DNA of 33,603 nucleotides, from the NCBI GenBank assembly GCA_910577635.1, contig CAJTNR010000024.1, positions 1 to 33,603 on the forward strand, in the 5' to 3' direction. The notes beneath the pieces were generated by a model. That model saw only the letters and a program-made list of their open reading frames with translations, was not told where the DNA came from and did no database searches. Below, piece after piece: positions 1 through 6,979 of this stretch (position 1 is its first letter; every line of letters starts with the position of its first letter). The DNA is from an uncultured Vampirovibrio sp. GTDB lineage: Bacteria; Cyanobacteriota; Vampirovibrionia; Gastranaerophilales; Gastranaerophilaceae. The position numbers and the translations under genes are program-made.

Positions 1-76
1 TATTACTTTTACCTCCTCCGTTTTTAAAAGTAAATTTTCCATCTTCATCTCTTGGATGTTCTTCTTCTTTGAACAT
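1..76 (-). CDS. Partial CDS, paralog of the M23 peptidase N-terminus
   Basis: Only the first 25 codons are in the window; the gene continues past base 1. The ATG is at 76-74 with a GGAGGATAATT-type Shine-Dalgarno upstream. The peptide reads MFKEEEHPRDEDGKF and then TFKNGGGKSN. From HPRDEDGKF onward it matches the start of the M23 peptidase encoded at 1203-1892, and the last 54 nt are identical to that gene. The HPRDExGKF/RFT pattern is a recurring tag in phage head-associated proteins, from general knowledge of such proteins. Whether a peptidase domain follows cannot be seen. Confidence 0.75.
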   Translation of the reverse strand, partial: MFKEEEHPRDEDGKFTFKNGGGKSN

Positions 77-257
77 TATCTAATTATCCTCCTTCTAAAC
101 TAGTTTGCAATACTGATATCTTCAAGATAACATATTTTCAAGACTTTTCAAGGATTTACCAATCAAAACTACTTAATTTTAAAGGATTTAGAAACTCAAA
201 ACCATGATGAATACATGATTTTGGATATATGTAATTTTTGTAAAAAAATTGGCTAAA
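1..257 (-). repeat. Duplicated 5' module, copy A
   Basis: This block aligns with 1817-2075 in the same orientation, at an offset of about 1,816 bases. Identity is complete over the first 54 nt (coding), then falls to islands in the upstream DNA: the Shine-Dalgarno block, a stretch around 122-152 (ttcaagataacatattttca and following bases), and a hairpin block at 198-222. Similarity fades after about base 257. Coding sequence is better conserved than the upstream DNA, so the duplication is not very recent. Confidence 0.85.
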
Positions 258-308
258 GACTGAAAGAATTGGACAAGTAATATAATTTTACTCAAACTCT
301 TTAAATTA

Positions 309-335
309 AAAAAAGACCGTCAAAACGGTCTTTTT
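309..335. terminator. Rho-independent terminator, probably bidirectional
   Basis: The stem GACCGT (315-320) / ACGGTC (325-330) has a CAAA loop. It is flanked by an A run on the left and a T run on the right, so it can terminate in either direction. On the minus strand it begins directly after a tRNA-like 3' end ending in CCA. This matches the arrangement of the terminator at 2181-2208 beyond tRNA-Ile. Confidence 0.8.
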
Positions 336-363
336 GGTGGACCATATTCATCACCATTCGAAC
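335..363 (-). pseudogene. tRNA 3'-end-like fragment (degenerate)
   Basis: Read on the minus strand this gives GTTCGAA, an irregular stretch, then ATGGTCCACCA followed at once by a terminator. The last 11 bases match the tRNA-Ile 3' end (ATGGCCCACCA) at 10 of 11 positions. A T-loop-like GTTCGAA lies upstream, but five bases too far away for a normal T arm, and no cloverleaf can be drawn further upstream. It could be a decayed attachment half-site or tRNA remnant. Chance similarity is possible because the match is short. The 256-446 interval otherwise shows no gene. Confidence 0.4.
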
Positions 364-446
364 ACTTAAAACAACATAAAATTCATATTGATTTAGATAA
401 TAGGTTATTTTATGTGCACTTTAATTTAAAATTTGCAGCTTAATAA

Positions 447-608
447 TTAATTATGCTGATATTCTTGTGATTTCTTTCGTTTTTCAAGCCACTCGTTAAA
501 TGCGCGAACATTTTCAGGATTTTTGTAGAATTCCCTTGCTCCTTCTAAAGTGGCTCTTGCCATTGCTCATACTTCTTTTTGTGGAATTTTTTCAACGTCG
601 ATTTTCAT
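447..608 (-). pseudogene. Small 53-residue gene interrupted by in-frame TGA
   Basis: The ATG at 608-606 has a strong AAAGGAGG Shine-Dalgarno five bases upstream. The frame reads MKIDVEKIPQKEV, then TGA at 569-567, then AMARATLEGAREFYKNPENV and RAFNEWLEKRKKSQEYQHN to TAA. The part after TGA is a coherent, charged, probably helical segment, and the best ribosome site lies before the TGA. So this is either a nonsense-mutated gene, a read-through codon, or two starts with translation resuming at the ATG two codons after the stop (563-561). No family recognised. It lies in the accessory island between the tRNA-like fragment and a secreted protein gene. Confidence 0.55.
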
Positions 609-681
609 TTTGCCTCCTTTTAATAATATTTTTTTATGCATTAATAAAAATAGGATTTTTATTTTAAAACATATTTTTTAA

Positions 682-716
682 TTGTTAGTACAAAATACTT
701 TAGCTTATATTATAAT
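682..716 (+). promoter_or_regulatory. Putative promoter of the 144-aa secreted protein gene
   Basis: TTGTTA at 682-687 and TATATT at 706-711 are spaced 18 bases apart; TATAAT at 711-716 is an alternative -10. Either choice places the transcript start within a few bases of the ATG at 723, and there is no Shine-Dalgarno. The mRNA may be leaderless or nearly so. Confidence 0.45.
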
Positions 717-722
717 AACTTT

Positions 723-1157
723 ATGAAGAAAGTTATTATAATATTTTTATCATTATTCTTTTTTTTACCTGCTTTTTCTTGTGAAAATAAATATTACCTT
801 GGTGAAAAATATAAAAAAGAAATAACAAAAGTCATAGATAAAGAATATCCAAAGGCAATAAAAGCTATTGATGATGTTTTTGTGGAATTTGAGGAAGAAA
901 AGGAACCTTATGAGAAAGGTGCAATCATAGATTGGGGAATTCCCAGTATAATGTTTTATTTCTTTGATACATTGATTAAAGAAACTAATAAATATCTACC
1001 TCAACCACTACCCCAACTTGAAACAGATTGGAATTATGCACTTGAAATGCAAATTATGCCATATTTAAAAAATAACAGAATAGATAGGACAAAAATTAAA
1101 TCTCTTAGGAAGTATGCTGATAAAAAGCAACGAGAAATTGAAAAAAAGACAAAATGA
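723..1157 (+). CDS. Small secreted protein of unknown function
   Basis: The 144-aa product starts with a typical signal peptide: MKK, then a hydrophobic stretch of about 14 residues ending LPAFSC at positions 15-20. The cysteine at 20 hints at a lipobox, but the -1 to -3 residues (AFS) are not canonical, so type I cleavage is equally likely. The mature part is charged, rich in Lys and Glu, and ends in a basic Lys/Arg-rich helix-like tail. No conserved domain recognised. The gene has no visible Shine-Dalgarno and lies convergent to the M23 peptidase, with a hairpin between them. It belongs to the left accessory island. Confidence 0.7.
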   Translation: MKKVIIIFLSLFFFLPAFSCENKYYLGEKYKKEITKVIDKEYPKAIKAIDDVFVEFEEEKEPYEKGAIIDWGIPSIMFYFFDTLIKETNKYLPQPLPQLETDWNYALEMQIMPYLKNNRIDRTKIKSLRKYADKKQREIEKKTK

Positions 1158-1158
1158 A

Positions 1159-1195
1159 ATCAACTACCCTTAAATTAATTTTTAGAGTAGTTGAT
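1159..1195. terminator. Hairpin between convergent genes, possible terminator
   Basis: The nine-base arms ATCAACTAC (1159-1167) and GTAGTTGAT (1187-1195) are perfectly complementary around an AT-rich loop. The hairpin lies between the stops of the secreted protein gene and the peptidase gene. It lacks a clean T run on either side, so terminator function is less certain than at the other sites. Confidence 0.5.
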
Positions 1196-1202
1196 AATTA
1201 AG

Positions 1203-1892
1203 TTATTTTATATATTTCTTTGGATCGACAGCCTTACCATTTTCTAGGATTGTAACGTGTAAATGAGGTGCCTGAGAAACCCCGGTATTTCCAGATTTCG
1301 CAACTACTTGACCTGGTTTAACGTTATCCCCTACTTTTACATTGCACTTGCTTAAATGCCCATATATACTAACAACTTTTTTGCCATTAATTATTCCATG
1401 ATCAATATATACAGCTGTTCCATAGCCTCGTATTCCACTTTGTGCAACTGTAACCTTGCCACCCGCAATAGTCTTAACAGGCGTTCCAATAGGTGCCCGC
1501 ATGTCAATTCCTTTATGATCCTTGCTCCCTACTGTTGTATTTCTTGGTCCAAAATTACTAATAATTTTTCCATCTACGGGTCTTACAAATTTTGAATTAG
1601 TTGTGCTTTGATTAACACCACTCGCACCGCCAGTCATTAGTCCTAATTCTTTTATTTTCTTTTCGAGTGAATCTTTGTTGCCGTATAGTATATCAGTCGG
1701 TGTTGCCTTGTCACCCAAAATATCTAAAAGTTTATTTTTATACTTTAATTCTTTTTCTTTTATTTCTTTTTGCTTCATTGAAGCTGAATATAAAATTTGT
1801 GCCGGTGTTTCTGAACTATTACTTTTACCTCCTCCGTTTTTAAAAGTAAATTTTCCATCTTCATCTCTTGGGTGGTCTTGTTCTCTAAACAT
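1203..1892 (-). CDS. M23 (LytM-type) metallopeptidase with phage-like N-terminal motif
   Basis: Predicted peptidoglycan endopeptidase of 229 aa. Residues 107-226 form an M23 domain with the family zinc ligands H126 and D130 in DHKGID and H212 in HLH; H179 in YGHL is the usual catalytic histidine. No signal peptide or membrane segment is present. The protein instead begins MFREQDHPRDEDGKF followed by a Gly-rich stretch (about 20-30), then a Lys-rich, probably helical linker at 36-83. The HPRDExGKFT-type motif is familiar from phage head-associated proteins, so a virion- or prophage-derived lysin is plausible, but no other phage gene is visible. The Shine-Dalgarno is AAGGAGGATT. The first 25 codons and upstream DNA are duplicated at window positions 1-257. 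Confidence 0.88.
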   Translation of the reverse strand: MFREQDHPRDEDGKFTFKNGGGKSNSSETPAQILYSASMKQKEIKEKELKYKNKLLDILGDKATPTDILYGNKDSLEKKIKELGLMTGGASGVNQSTTNSKFVRPVDGKIISNFGPRNTTVGSKDHKGIDMRAPIGTPVKTIAGGKVTVAQSGIRGYGTAVYIDHGIINGKKVVSIYGHLSKCNVKVGDNVKPGQVVAKSGNTGVSQAPHLHVTILENGKAVDPKKYIK

Positions 1893-2075
1893 TAGTCAAT
1901 AATCCTCCTTCTAATCTTTTTGACAATACTAACGTCTTCAAGATAACATATTTTCAACACTTTTCAAGAGGTTGTTAATCTAAAGCCTTTAATTCTAAAG
2001 GGTTTTAAAACTCAAAACCATGATGAATACATGGTTTCAGAGATATGTAAATTTTTGTAAAAAATTTGACTAAAT
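1817..2075 (-). repeat. Duplicated 5' module, copy B
   Basis: Counterpart of bases 1-257. It covers the first 25 codons of the M23 gene plus about 180 bp upstream. Conserved upstream islands include the Shine-Dalgarno block, ttcaagataacatattttca near 1937, and the hairpin at 2015-2037. The remaining DNA up to the terminator at 2181 holds no recognisable gene. Confidence 0.85.
2015..2037. other. Conserved hairpin upstream of the peptidase gene
   Basis: AAACCATG (2015-2022) and CATGGTTT (2030-2037) form a perfect eight-base inverted repeat around a seven-base loop. Copy A of the repeat has the same element at 198-222 with one stem mismatch. It lies about 120-145 bases before the start codon in both copies. 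It could be an operator or a structured leader; the function is unknown. Confidence 0.5.
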
Positions 2076-2180
2076 AGGTTAAGAGAGTCGAACTCAAAGA
2101 GCTAGGTCAATACTGAAATTTAAAAATTTTAAAAAATAAAAAAGCGTTGTAAAGTTTTACTTGAACCGGTCAAAAGCAAC

Positions 2181-2208
2181 AAAAAAAGAACCTTTTCAGG
2201 TTCTTTTT
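2181..2208 (-). terminator. Terminator of tRNA-Ile
   Basis: The stem AGAACCT (2187-2193) / AGGTTCT (2198-2204) has a four-base loop and is flanked by an A run and a T run. On the minus strand it begins a few bases after the tRNA CCA end and finishes with a run of seven T. Confidence 0.85.
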
Positions 2209-2213
2209 CTAAA

Positions 2214-2290
2214 TGGTGGGCCATCCTGGACTCGAACCAGGGACCTCACCCTTATCAGGGGTGCGCTCTAGCCACCTGAGCTAATAGCCC
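2214..2290 (-). tRNA. tRNA-Ile (anticodon GAT)
   Basis: The 77-nt gene includes an encoded CCA end. The acceptor stem GGGCTAT pairs with ATGGCCC (one G-U pair), the discriminator is A, the anticodon loop reads CTGATAA, and the T loop is TTCGAGT. It lies 65 bases downstream of argS on the same strand and may share its transcript. Its 3' end borders the accessory island, which is the usual side for integration of tRNA-targeting elements. Confidence 0.95.
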
Positions 2291-2355
2291 GTATTGCTTT
2301 TTAGGAAATATCCTTTAGCAAAATCTAATTTACCACAGAAAAAAAATAAAATCAA

Positions 2356-4029
2356 CTACATTTTTTGCGGTGCTTCAACTCCTATTAAATCAAGCATTTT
2401 TGCCATTATTATTCTGAATGAATTAACTAAAGATAATTTCATCAAGCTGTCTTTTTTATTATCTGATAAAACTCTTGTGTAATTGTAGAAATGATGGAAG
2501 GAATTTGCAAGTTCCAATAAGTATTTGCAAATCATATAAGGAGCTCTATAATAAACGGCATTATACAAAAGCACACGACCTTCCTCAAGTTTTAGTATTA
2601 AATCTTTAATAGCCTCCAGCTGTTCTTGAGACAAATTATCAAACAAAGGAAGAATATCAGCTTCAATATAAAACTTATCAATTTCCTCCTGTGATAAAAG
2701 CGGGTCAAGTTCTGTTTTATTATCAATATCGACTCTTATATCAACAGCCTTTCTTAGAATTGAACATGCTCTGGCATGAGCGTATTGAACATAGAAAACA
2801 GGGTTTTTATCACTCTGGGATTTAGCCAGGTCAATATCAAAATCAATTGTAGTATCGCTTGATCTCATTATCATCCAGAATCTTGTAGCATCCACTCCTA
2901 CTTCATCAACCAGATCCTTAAGGGTAACCATTTTTTTCCTTTTACCCATTCTCATCTGCTCTCCGTCCTGGATAATATTAACCAATTGCCCTAAAAGGAT
3001 TTCAAGTTTTGTGCTATCGTAACCCAAAGCTTCTAAAGACGCTTTCATTCTTGGAATATAGCCGTGATGGTCCGCGCCCCAAATATTAATAAGACGCTCA
3101 AAGCCTCTATCGAACTTGTTTTTATGATAAGCAATATCCGCGGTGAGATATGTGTTTTTGCCATCTGTCTTAATTAAAACTCTATCTTGATCGTCGCCAT
3201 ATTCAGAACTTCTAAACCAGGTAGCACCGTCTTTTTCGTATACTTTTCCTTTTTGTTTTAGTTCTTGTAATGTTTTATCAACTTCACCGTTTTTATAAAG
3301 GTCAAGTTCAGAGAAGAAAACATCAAAATCAGTTCTGAATTTTTTCAACAATTCCTTCTGTTGGTTTAGCATATCAGCTTTTGCAAACTCGCCATAGCTC
3401 AAACCTTTATTATCGCTAATATATTTTTTAGCGCAATCTATTAAATATTCACCAGGGTATAAGTCTTCACCCAATTCAATTTTTTCGCCCTGTAATTGAC
3501 GAACTCTAATCTCTAAAGACTTTGCAAGCTTATTTATCTGATTACCTGCGTCATTAATATAAAACTCTTGAGTAACTTTATAATTACAATAATTCATAAT
3601 AGAAGCTAATGCAGACCCCAAAGCCGCCCAGCGCCCGTGTCCTATATGAAAAGGTCCTGTTGGATTTGCACTAACATATTCAATATTGACTTTTTCGTTT
3701 TTTCCAATATCGGTTTTTAAGTAATCATCCTTTTTATCAAGAATTTCTTTTACAATTTGATTCAAGATTCCCTTATCAACCTTAAAGTTAATAAACCCCC
3801 CGACAACATTAATTGTAAAGTTTTCAGGGCTTATTTGTTCTTTAGTTTTTGCTGCAATTTCAAGGGGAGATTTTTTCAATATCCGGCTTAGCGCGCTTAT
3901 ATTAATAGCAAAATCGCCAAAGTCTTTGTTTTTTGGAACATCAACCTTAAGATCGATATCCTTTTCTTCCAGTCCATATGCCTTAATTAAGGCATCTTTT
4001 GTAATTTCAATAAAATAATCTTTTAGCAT
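2356..4029 (-). CDS. argS: Arginyl-tRNA synthetase
   Basis: Class I aminoacyl-tRNA synthetase that charges tRNA-Arg with arginine in the cytoplasm. The N-terminal Arg-tRNA synthetase domain comes first, followed by the HIGH signature in NPTGPFHIGHG near residue 130, a KMSK-equivalent region (MGKRKKMVTL) near 365, and a C-terminal DALR-type helical anticodon-binding domain. The length of 557 aa is normal. I start at ATG 4029; a TTG two codons upstream would only add two residues. No strong Shine-Dalgarno is present. It is divergent from a small unknown gene, with back-to-back -35 boxes between them. Confidence 0.96.
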   Translation of the reverse strand: MLKDYFIEITKDALIKAYGLEEKDIDLKVDVPKNKDFGDFAINISALSRILKKSPLEIAAKTKEQISPENFTINVVGGFINFKVDKGILNQIVKEILDKKDDYLKTDIGKNEKVNIEYVSANPTGPFHIGHGRWAALGSALASIMNYCNYKVTQEFYINDAGNQINKLAKSLEIRVRQLQGEKIELGEDLYPGEYLIDCAKKYISDNKGLSYGEFAKADMLNQQKELLKKFRTDFDVFFSELDLYKNGEVDKTLQELKQKGKVYEKDGATWFRSSEYGDDQDRVLIKTDGKNTYLTADIAYHKNKFDRGFERLINIWGADHHGYIPRMKASLEALGYDSTKLEILLGQLVNIIQDGEQMRMGKRKKMVTLKDLVDEVGVDATRFWMIMRSSDTTIDFDIDLAKSQSDKNPVFYVQYAHARACSILRKAVDIRVDIDNKTELDPLLSQEEIDKFYIEADILPLFDNLSQEQLEAIKDLILKLEEGRVLLYNAVYYRAPYMICKYLLELANSFHHFYNYTRVLSDNKKDSLMKLSLVNSFRIIMAKMLDLIGVEAPQKM

Positions 4030-4082
4030 AATCAATATTCTAATAAAAAATTAAAGAATTGTAAATAATATCAAATTTTTTA

Positions 4083-4118
4083 TGTCAAATTTGACTTCCC
4101 GATTGTTTTTATTATAAT
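4083..4118. promoter_or_regulatory. Divergent promoter region between argS and the 71-aa gene
   Basis: On the plus strand TTGACT (4091-4096) and a perfect TATAAT (4113-4118) are 16 bases apart. On the minus strand TTGACA lies at 4088-4083, with a less clear -10. The two -35 boxes sit in the perfect palindrome gtcaaatttgac (4084-4095), which may simply reflect back-to-back boxes or may be an operator. Confidence 0.6.
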
Positions 4119-4154
4119 ATATAATGCGCTTAAAAAATAAAAGAAACAAGACTA

Positions 4155-4370
4155 ATGTCAAGAATCAATGGAATAAATTTCAACTACAGCCCCGCCGGTA
4201 ATAACTTGAAGTTGTACACTAAAAGAACCTGCAGTGACAACTCCGAATTATTCATAACTTCCAAGCTCAACATGCTCTATCAGGAAGCAATTTCAACCAA
4301 AAATATTCACAACAGCAAAAGAAACCTGAAAAAAATGCTTGAAGGTTCACTGTTAGATGAAATCGGCTAA
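4155..4370 (+). CDS. Small protein of unknown function
   Basis: The 71-aa product begins MSRINGINFNYSPAGNNLKL, continues with a Ser/Thr/Lys-rich middle, and ends in a probably helical segment (KRNLKKMLEGSLLDEIG). No known domain. The opening R-I-N followed by a short Asn-rich stretch recalls the M-[KR]-I-N leaders at 17632 and 19030, but FKG is missing. A near-consensus promoter lies about 37 bases upstream. The 3' end overlaps the convergent gene at 4367-4819 by four bases. Confidence 0.65.
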   Translation: MSRINGINFNYSPAGNNLKLYTKRTCSDNSELFITSKLNMLYQEAISTKNIHNSKRNLKKMLEGSLLDEIG

Positions 4371-4819
4371 ACTTTTTTTTCAATATCGCTCTGTAGTTGA
4401 GCTGCGTATTCTAAATACCTAATTAAATCCTTATACCTAAACTCTGATTCACCATAGGGAATGGTTTTATCAAGAAGTGTTTTTGTATCAATATTAAGCT
4501 CTTTTAATTTAACCATAGCTTCTTTGATAAGTTTTGCTTTATAGAGTTTAGGGAAAAACTTGAAAAAAATTTTCTCAAAAACATTAAGTTTTCTAAAACT
4601 CTCTTTCCTGGAGGCTTCTAAAGGATTTGTAATCAGTTCCAGATCGAATCTGTTTATTCTTTTTTTTGTTTCAGCTTCTTTTTTTTCAACAAAAGGAGAA
4701 TGATTTAAGTTTTCCTCAGCTTTAATATTGAAAAAATTTTCACCCTCTTTAGAATCAGCGTTTAATATTCCATCAAGAATAAGCTTTTCTGTTAATGAAT
4801 TATAGATATTTTCATCCAT
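4367..4819 (-). CDS. Hypothetical cytoplasmic protein
   Basis: The 150-aa product has no signal peptide or membrane segment. It is rich in Lys and Glu, with a predicted helical core (about 74-110) containing a Phe-rich patch, EKIFFKFFPKLYKAKLI. A second conserved-looking segment, PYGESEFRYKDLIRYLEYA, is near the end. I do not recognise a family. It converges with the 71-aa gene and diverges from nifU, with no obvious Shine-Dalgarno at its ATG. Confidence 0.65.
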   Translation of the reverse strand: MDENIYNSLTEKLILDGILNADSKEGENFFNIKAEENLNHSPFVEKKEAETKKRINRFDLELITNPLEASRKESFRKLNVFEKIFFKFFPKLYKAKLIKEAMVKLKELNIDTKTLLDKTIPYGESEFRYKDLIRYLEYAAQLQSDIEKKV

Positions 4820-4877
4820 AATAATATTATGTACTTAAAACTAAAAAAATTTTTCATATACAAGTACGATTTTTAGA

Positions 4878-4886
4878 TGATATAAT
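4878..4886 (+). promoter_or_regulatory. Extended -10 promoter of nifU-nifS
   Basis: TGA followed by TATAAT (4881-4886) is an extended -10 element. No good -35 is present. The predicted leader is about 24 nt and contains AAGG before the nifU ATG. Confidence 0.5.
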
Positions 4887-4916
4887 ACATTTGTTAGAAA
4901 AAAAATTAAGGTAATT

Positions 4917-5735
4917 ATGTGGGAATATTCAGATAAAGTTAAAGAACACTTCAAAAACCCAAAAAACGTAGGGTCAATTGAAAACGCGGATGCAATTGGT
5001 GAAGCAGGGGCGCTGTCTTGCGGAGATAAGCTGAAACTTTACTTAAAAATTGAAGATAATATTATAAAAGAAGCGAAGTTTCAAACTTTTGGCTGCGGCT
5101 CAGCAGTGGCTGCAAGCAGTGTTTTAACAGAGATGTTAATTGGCAAAACAATTAATGAAGCAAGAAAAATTACAAATAAACAAATAGCGCAGGAACTTGA
5201 TGGTTTGCCGCCTGAGAAAATGCACTGTTCTGTCATGGGTCGAGAAGCCCTTGAAGACGCACTTAAAAACTACACAGGCGAAGATTGGAGCGAACTTGAA
5301 CAAGAAGAAAACGAAAGTCCGATTATCTGTCATTGTTTTGGAGTTAGCGAAAAAGATATTATAGACTCAATTATAAACAAGGGCGCAAAAACCCTGGATG
5401 ATGTATCAAAACTGACATCCGCTGCTCTTGCTTGCGGAAGATGCAGGGAAAATATTGAAAAAATTATAAAAAAATACACTAAAAAAGACCCTTCAGTATT
5501 AAGTCCGGCTCAAAAGATTATTAAAATTAATAGTGTTATTGAAACTGTTATTAACCCTGAACTTGAAAAAGACTTTGGAGGAATCGAGCTTATTGATGTT
5601 AAAAACAACAATGTAATAGTTAAGTTAAAAGGGCACTGTTCAACCTGTCAGAATGCAAAATTAACTCTTAAAAACTTTGTTGAAACAAAGCTCAAAGAAC
5701 TTGTCGATAATGAACTAATTGTAAGTGAAGAATAA
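4917..5735 (+). CDS. nifU: NifU-type iron-sulfur cluster scaffold protein
   Basis: A 272-aa scaffold on which Fe-S clusters are assembled from sulfur supplied by NifS and then passed to target proteins. All three NifU modules are visible. The IscU-like domain (1-120) has C35, D37, C60 and C104. A Bfd-like [2Fe-2S] domain (136-188) has C138, C140, C173 and C176. The C-terminal Nfu domain (about 205-265) has C241 and C244 in HCSTC. The stop is two bases before the nifS start, so translation is coupled. No nitrogenase gene is in the window; in many anaerobes this pair serves general Fe-S assembly, which is the likelier role here. Confidence 0.95.
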   Translation: MWEYSDKVKEHFKNPKNVGSIENADAIGEAGALSCGDKLKLYLKIEDNIIKEAKFQTFGCGSAVAASSVLTEMLIGKTINEARKITNKQIAQELDGLPPEKMHCSVMGREALEDALKNYTGEDWSELEQEENESPIICHCFGVSEKDIIDSIINKGAKTLDDVSKLTSAALACGRCRENIEKIIKKYTKKDPSVLSPAQKIIKINSVIETVINPELEKDFGGIELIDVKNNNVIVKLKGHCSTCQNAKLTLKNFVETKLKELVDNELIVSEE

Positions 5736-5737
5736 CA

Positions 5738-6925
5738 ATGGAAACATATTTAGATAATAATGCAACAACTAAAGTAGATAAAAACGTACTTGAAAAAATG
5801 ATTCCCTACTTAAATGAATTCTACAGCAATCCTTCAAGTATGTATAATCCTGCAAGAAAAACAGCCCTCGCAATTGAGCAGGCAAGAAGCCAGGTAGCAG
5901 AACTTTTGGGGGTTAGTAATCCAAAAACAATAATTTTTACATCCTGTGCTACAGAAAGCGCTAATACTGCAATAAAAGGGGTGGTTTCCCATAATAAAAC
6001 AAAAGAAAATAACCATATAATAACAACACAAGTAGAACACCCCTGCGTTTTATCTGTTTATGAGGATTTAGAAAAAAAAGGCTATAGCGCAAGCTATATA
6101 GGGGTTGATGAAAACGGGGATTTAAATATCGATAGTTTATTAAAAAAAGTTACCTCTAAAACTATTCTTGTCAGCGTTATGCATGCAAACAACGAAACAG
6201 GAACGGTTTATCCTGTTGAAAAAATTGCTCAAGAAGTAAAAAAAATCAATAAAAATGTGAAATTTTTTGTTGATGGAGTTCAAGCAGCAGGAAAAATCCC
6301 GATTGAGTTAGATAATACGGATATCGATTTTTATTCAATTTCAGGCCATAAATTTCACGCTCCCAAAGGAATAGGGGCACTGTATGTAAAAAAAGGAGCG
6401 CTTTTTGACCCATTTATCCTAGGCGGTCATCAGGAAAACTCTCTTAGAGCAGGCACTCAAAACACTGCTTTTATTGTTGGTTTAGGTGAAGCTGCAATAA
6501 TTGCAAAAAACACACTGGAGTTTGAAAACAAAGAAGTTCGAAGATTAAGAGATAAACTTGAATCAGGTTTATTGGATAGAATTAAGAATGCAAAACTCAA
6601 TTCAAAAAGTAAAAACAGGGTTCCTAATACAACAAATATCGGTTTTGAATATATCGAAGGAGAACTGATTCTTCTTTATTTGAATGATTTAGGAATTTAT
6701 GCCTCCTCAGGAAGTGCGTGCACAAGCGGAAGTTTAGATCCAAGTCATGTTCTAAGAGCGCAAAAAGTACCTTTTACTTCTCTTCATGGCTCAATTCGTT
6801 TTTCTTTATCTAAATATACAAAAGAAGAAGAAATTGATTATGCGCTAAGCGAAATTCCAAAGGTAATTGAAAAACTCGCAAAAATTTCACCTTTTCAAGA
6901 TGAGCTAAAAAAACTTGGAATGTAG
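5738..6925 (+). CDS. nifS: Cysteine desulfurase (NifS/IscS type)
   Basis: PLP-dependent enzyme that converts cysteine to alanine and passes persulfide sulfur to the NifU scaffold. The 395-aa length is normal for the family. H101, the cofactor-binding region HANNETG (149-155), the PLP lysine K205 in SGHKFHAPKG, and the catalytic C328 in SSGSACTSGS are all visible. The short active-site loop with SACTSGS is of the NifS/IscS (group I) kind. It directly follows nifU. Confidence 0.95.
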   Translation: METYLDNNATTKVDKNVLEKMIPYLNEFYSNPSSMYNPARKTALAIEQARSQVAELLGVSNPKTIIFTSCATESANTAIKGVVSHNKTKENNHIITTQVEHPCVLSVYEDLEKKGYSASYIGVDENGDLNIDSLLKKVTSKTILVSVMHANNETGTVYPVEKIAQEVKKINKNVKFFVDGVQAAGKIPIELDNTDIDFYSISGHKFHAPKGIGALYVKKGALFDPFILGGHQENSLRAGTQNTAFIVGLGEAAIIAKNTLEFENKEVRRLRDKLESGLLDRIKNAKLNSKSKNRVPNTTNIGFEYIEGELILLYLNDLGIYASSGSACTSGSLDPSHVLRAQKVPFTSLHGSIRFSLSKYTKEEEIDYALSEIPKVIEKLAKISPFQDELKKLGM

Positions 6926-6979
6926 TTAACAAAAAATTTTCTTTAGGGGTTTTAATTAATTACAAGGAAAGATACAATT

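Noticed and set aside
300..440. Plus-strand open frame reading GGPYSSPFEHLKQHK and on to a TAA near 440
   Set aside because: It has no usable start codon or ribosome site, and it runs through a terminator hairpin and the tRNA-like fragment.
723..1157. Lipoprotein call for the secreted 144-aa protein
   Set aside because: The residues before Cys20 (AFS) do not fit a lipobox well, so type I cleavage is equally possible.
4917..6925. Nitrogen-fixation island based on nifU and nifS
   Set aside because: No nifHDK or other nitrogenase genes are present; the pair commonly serves general Fe-S assembly in anaerobes.
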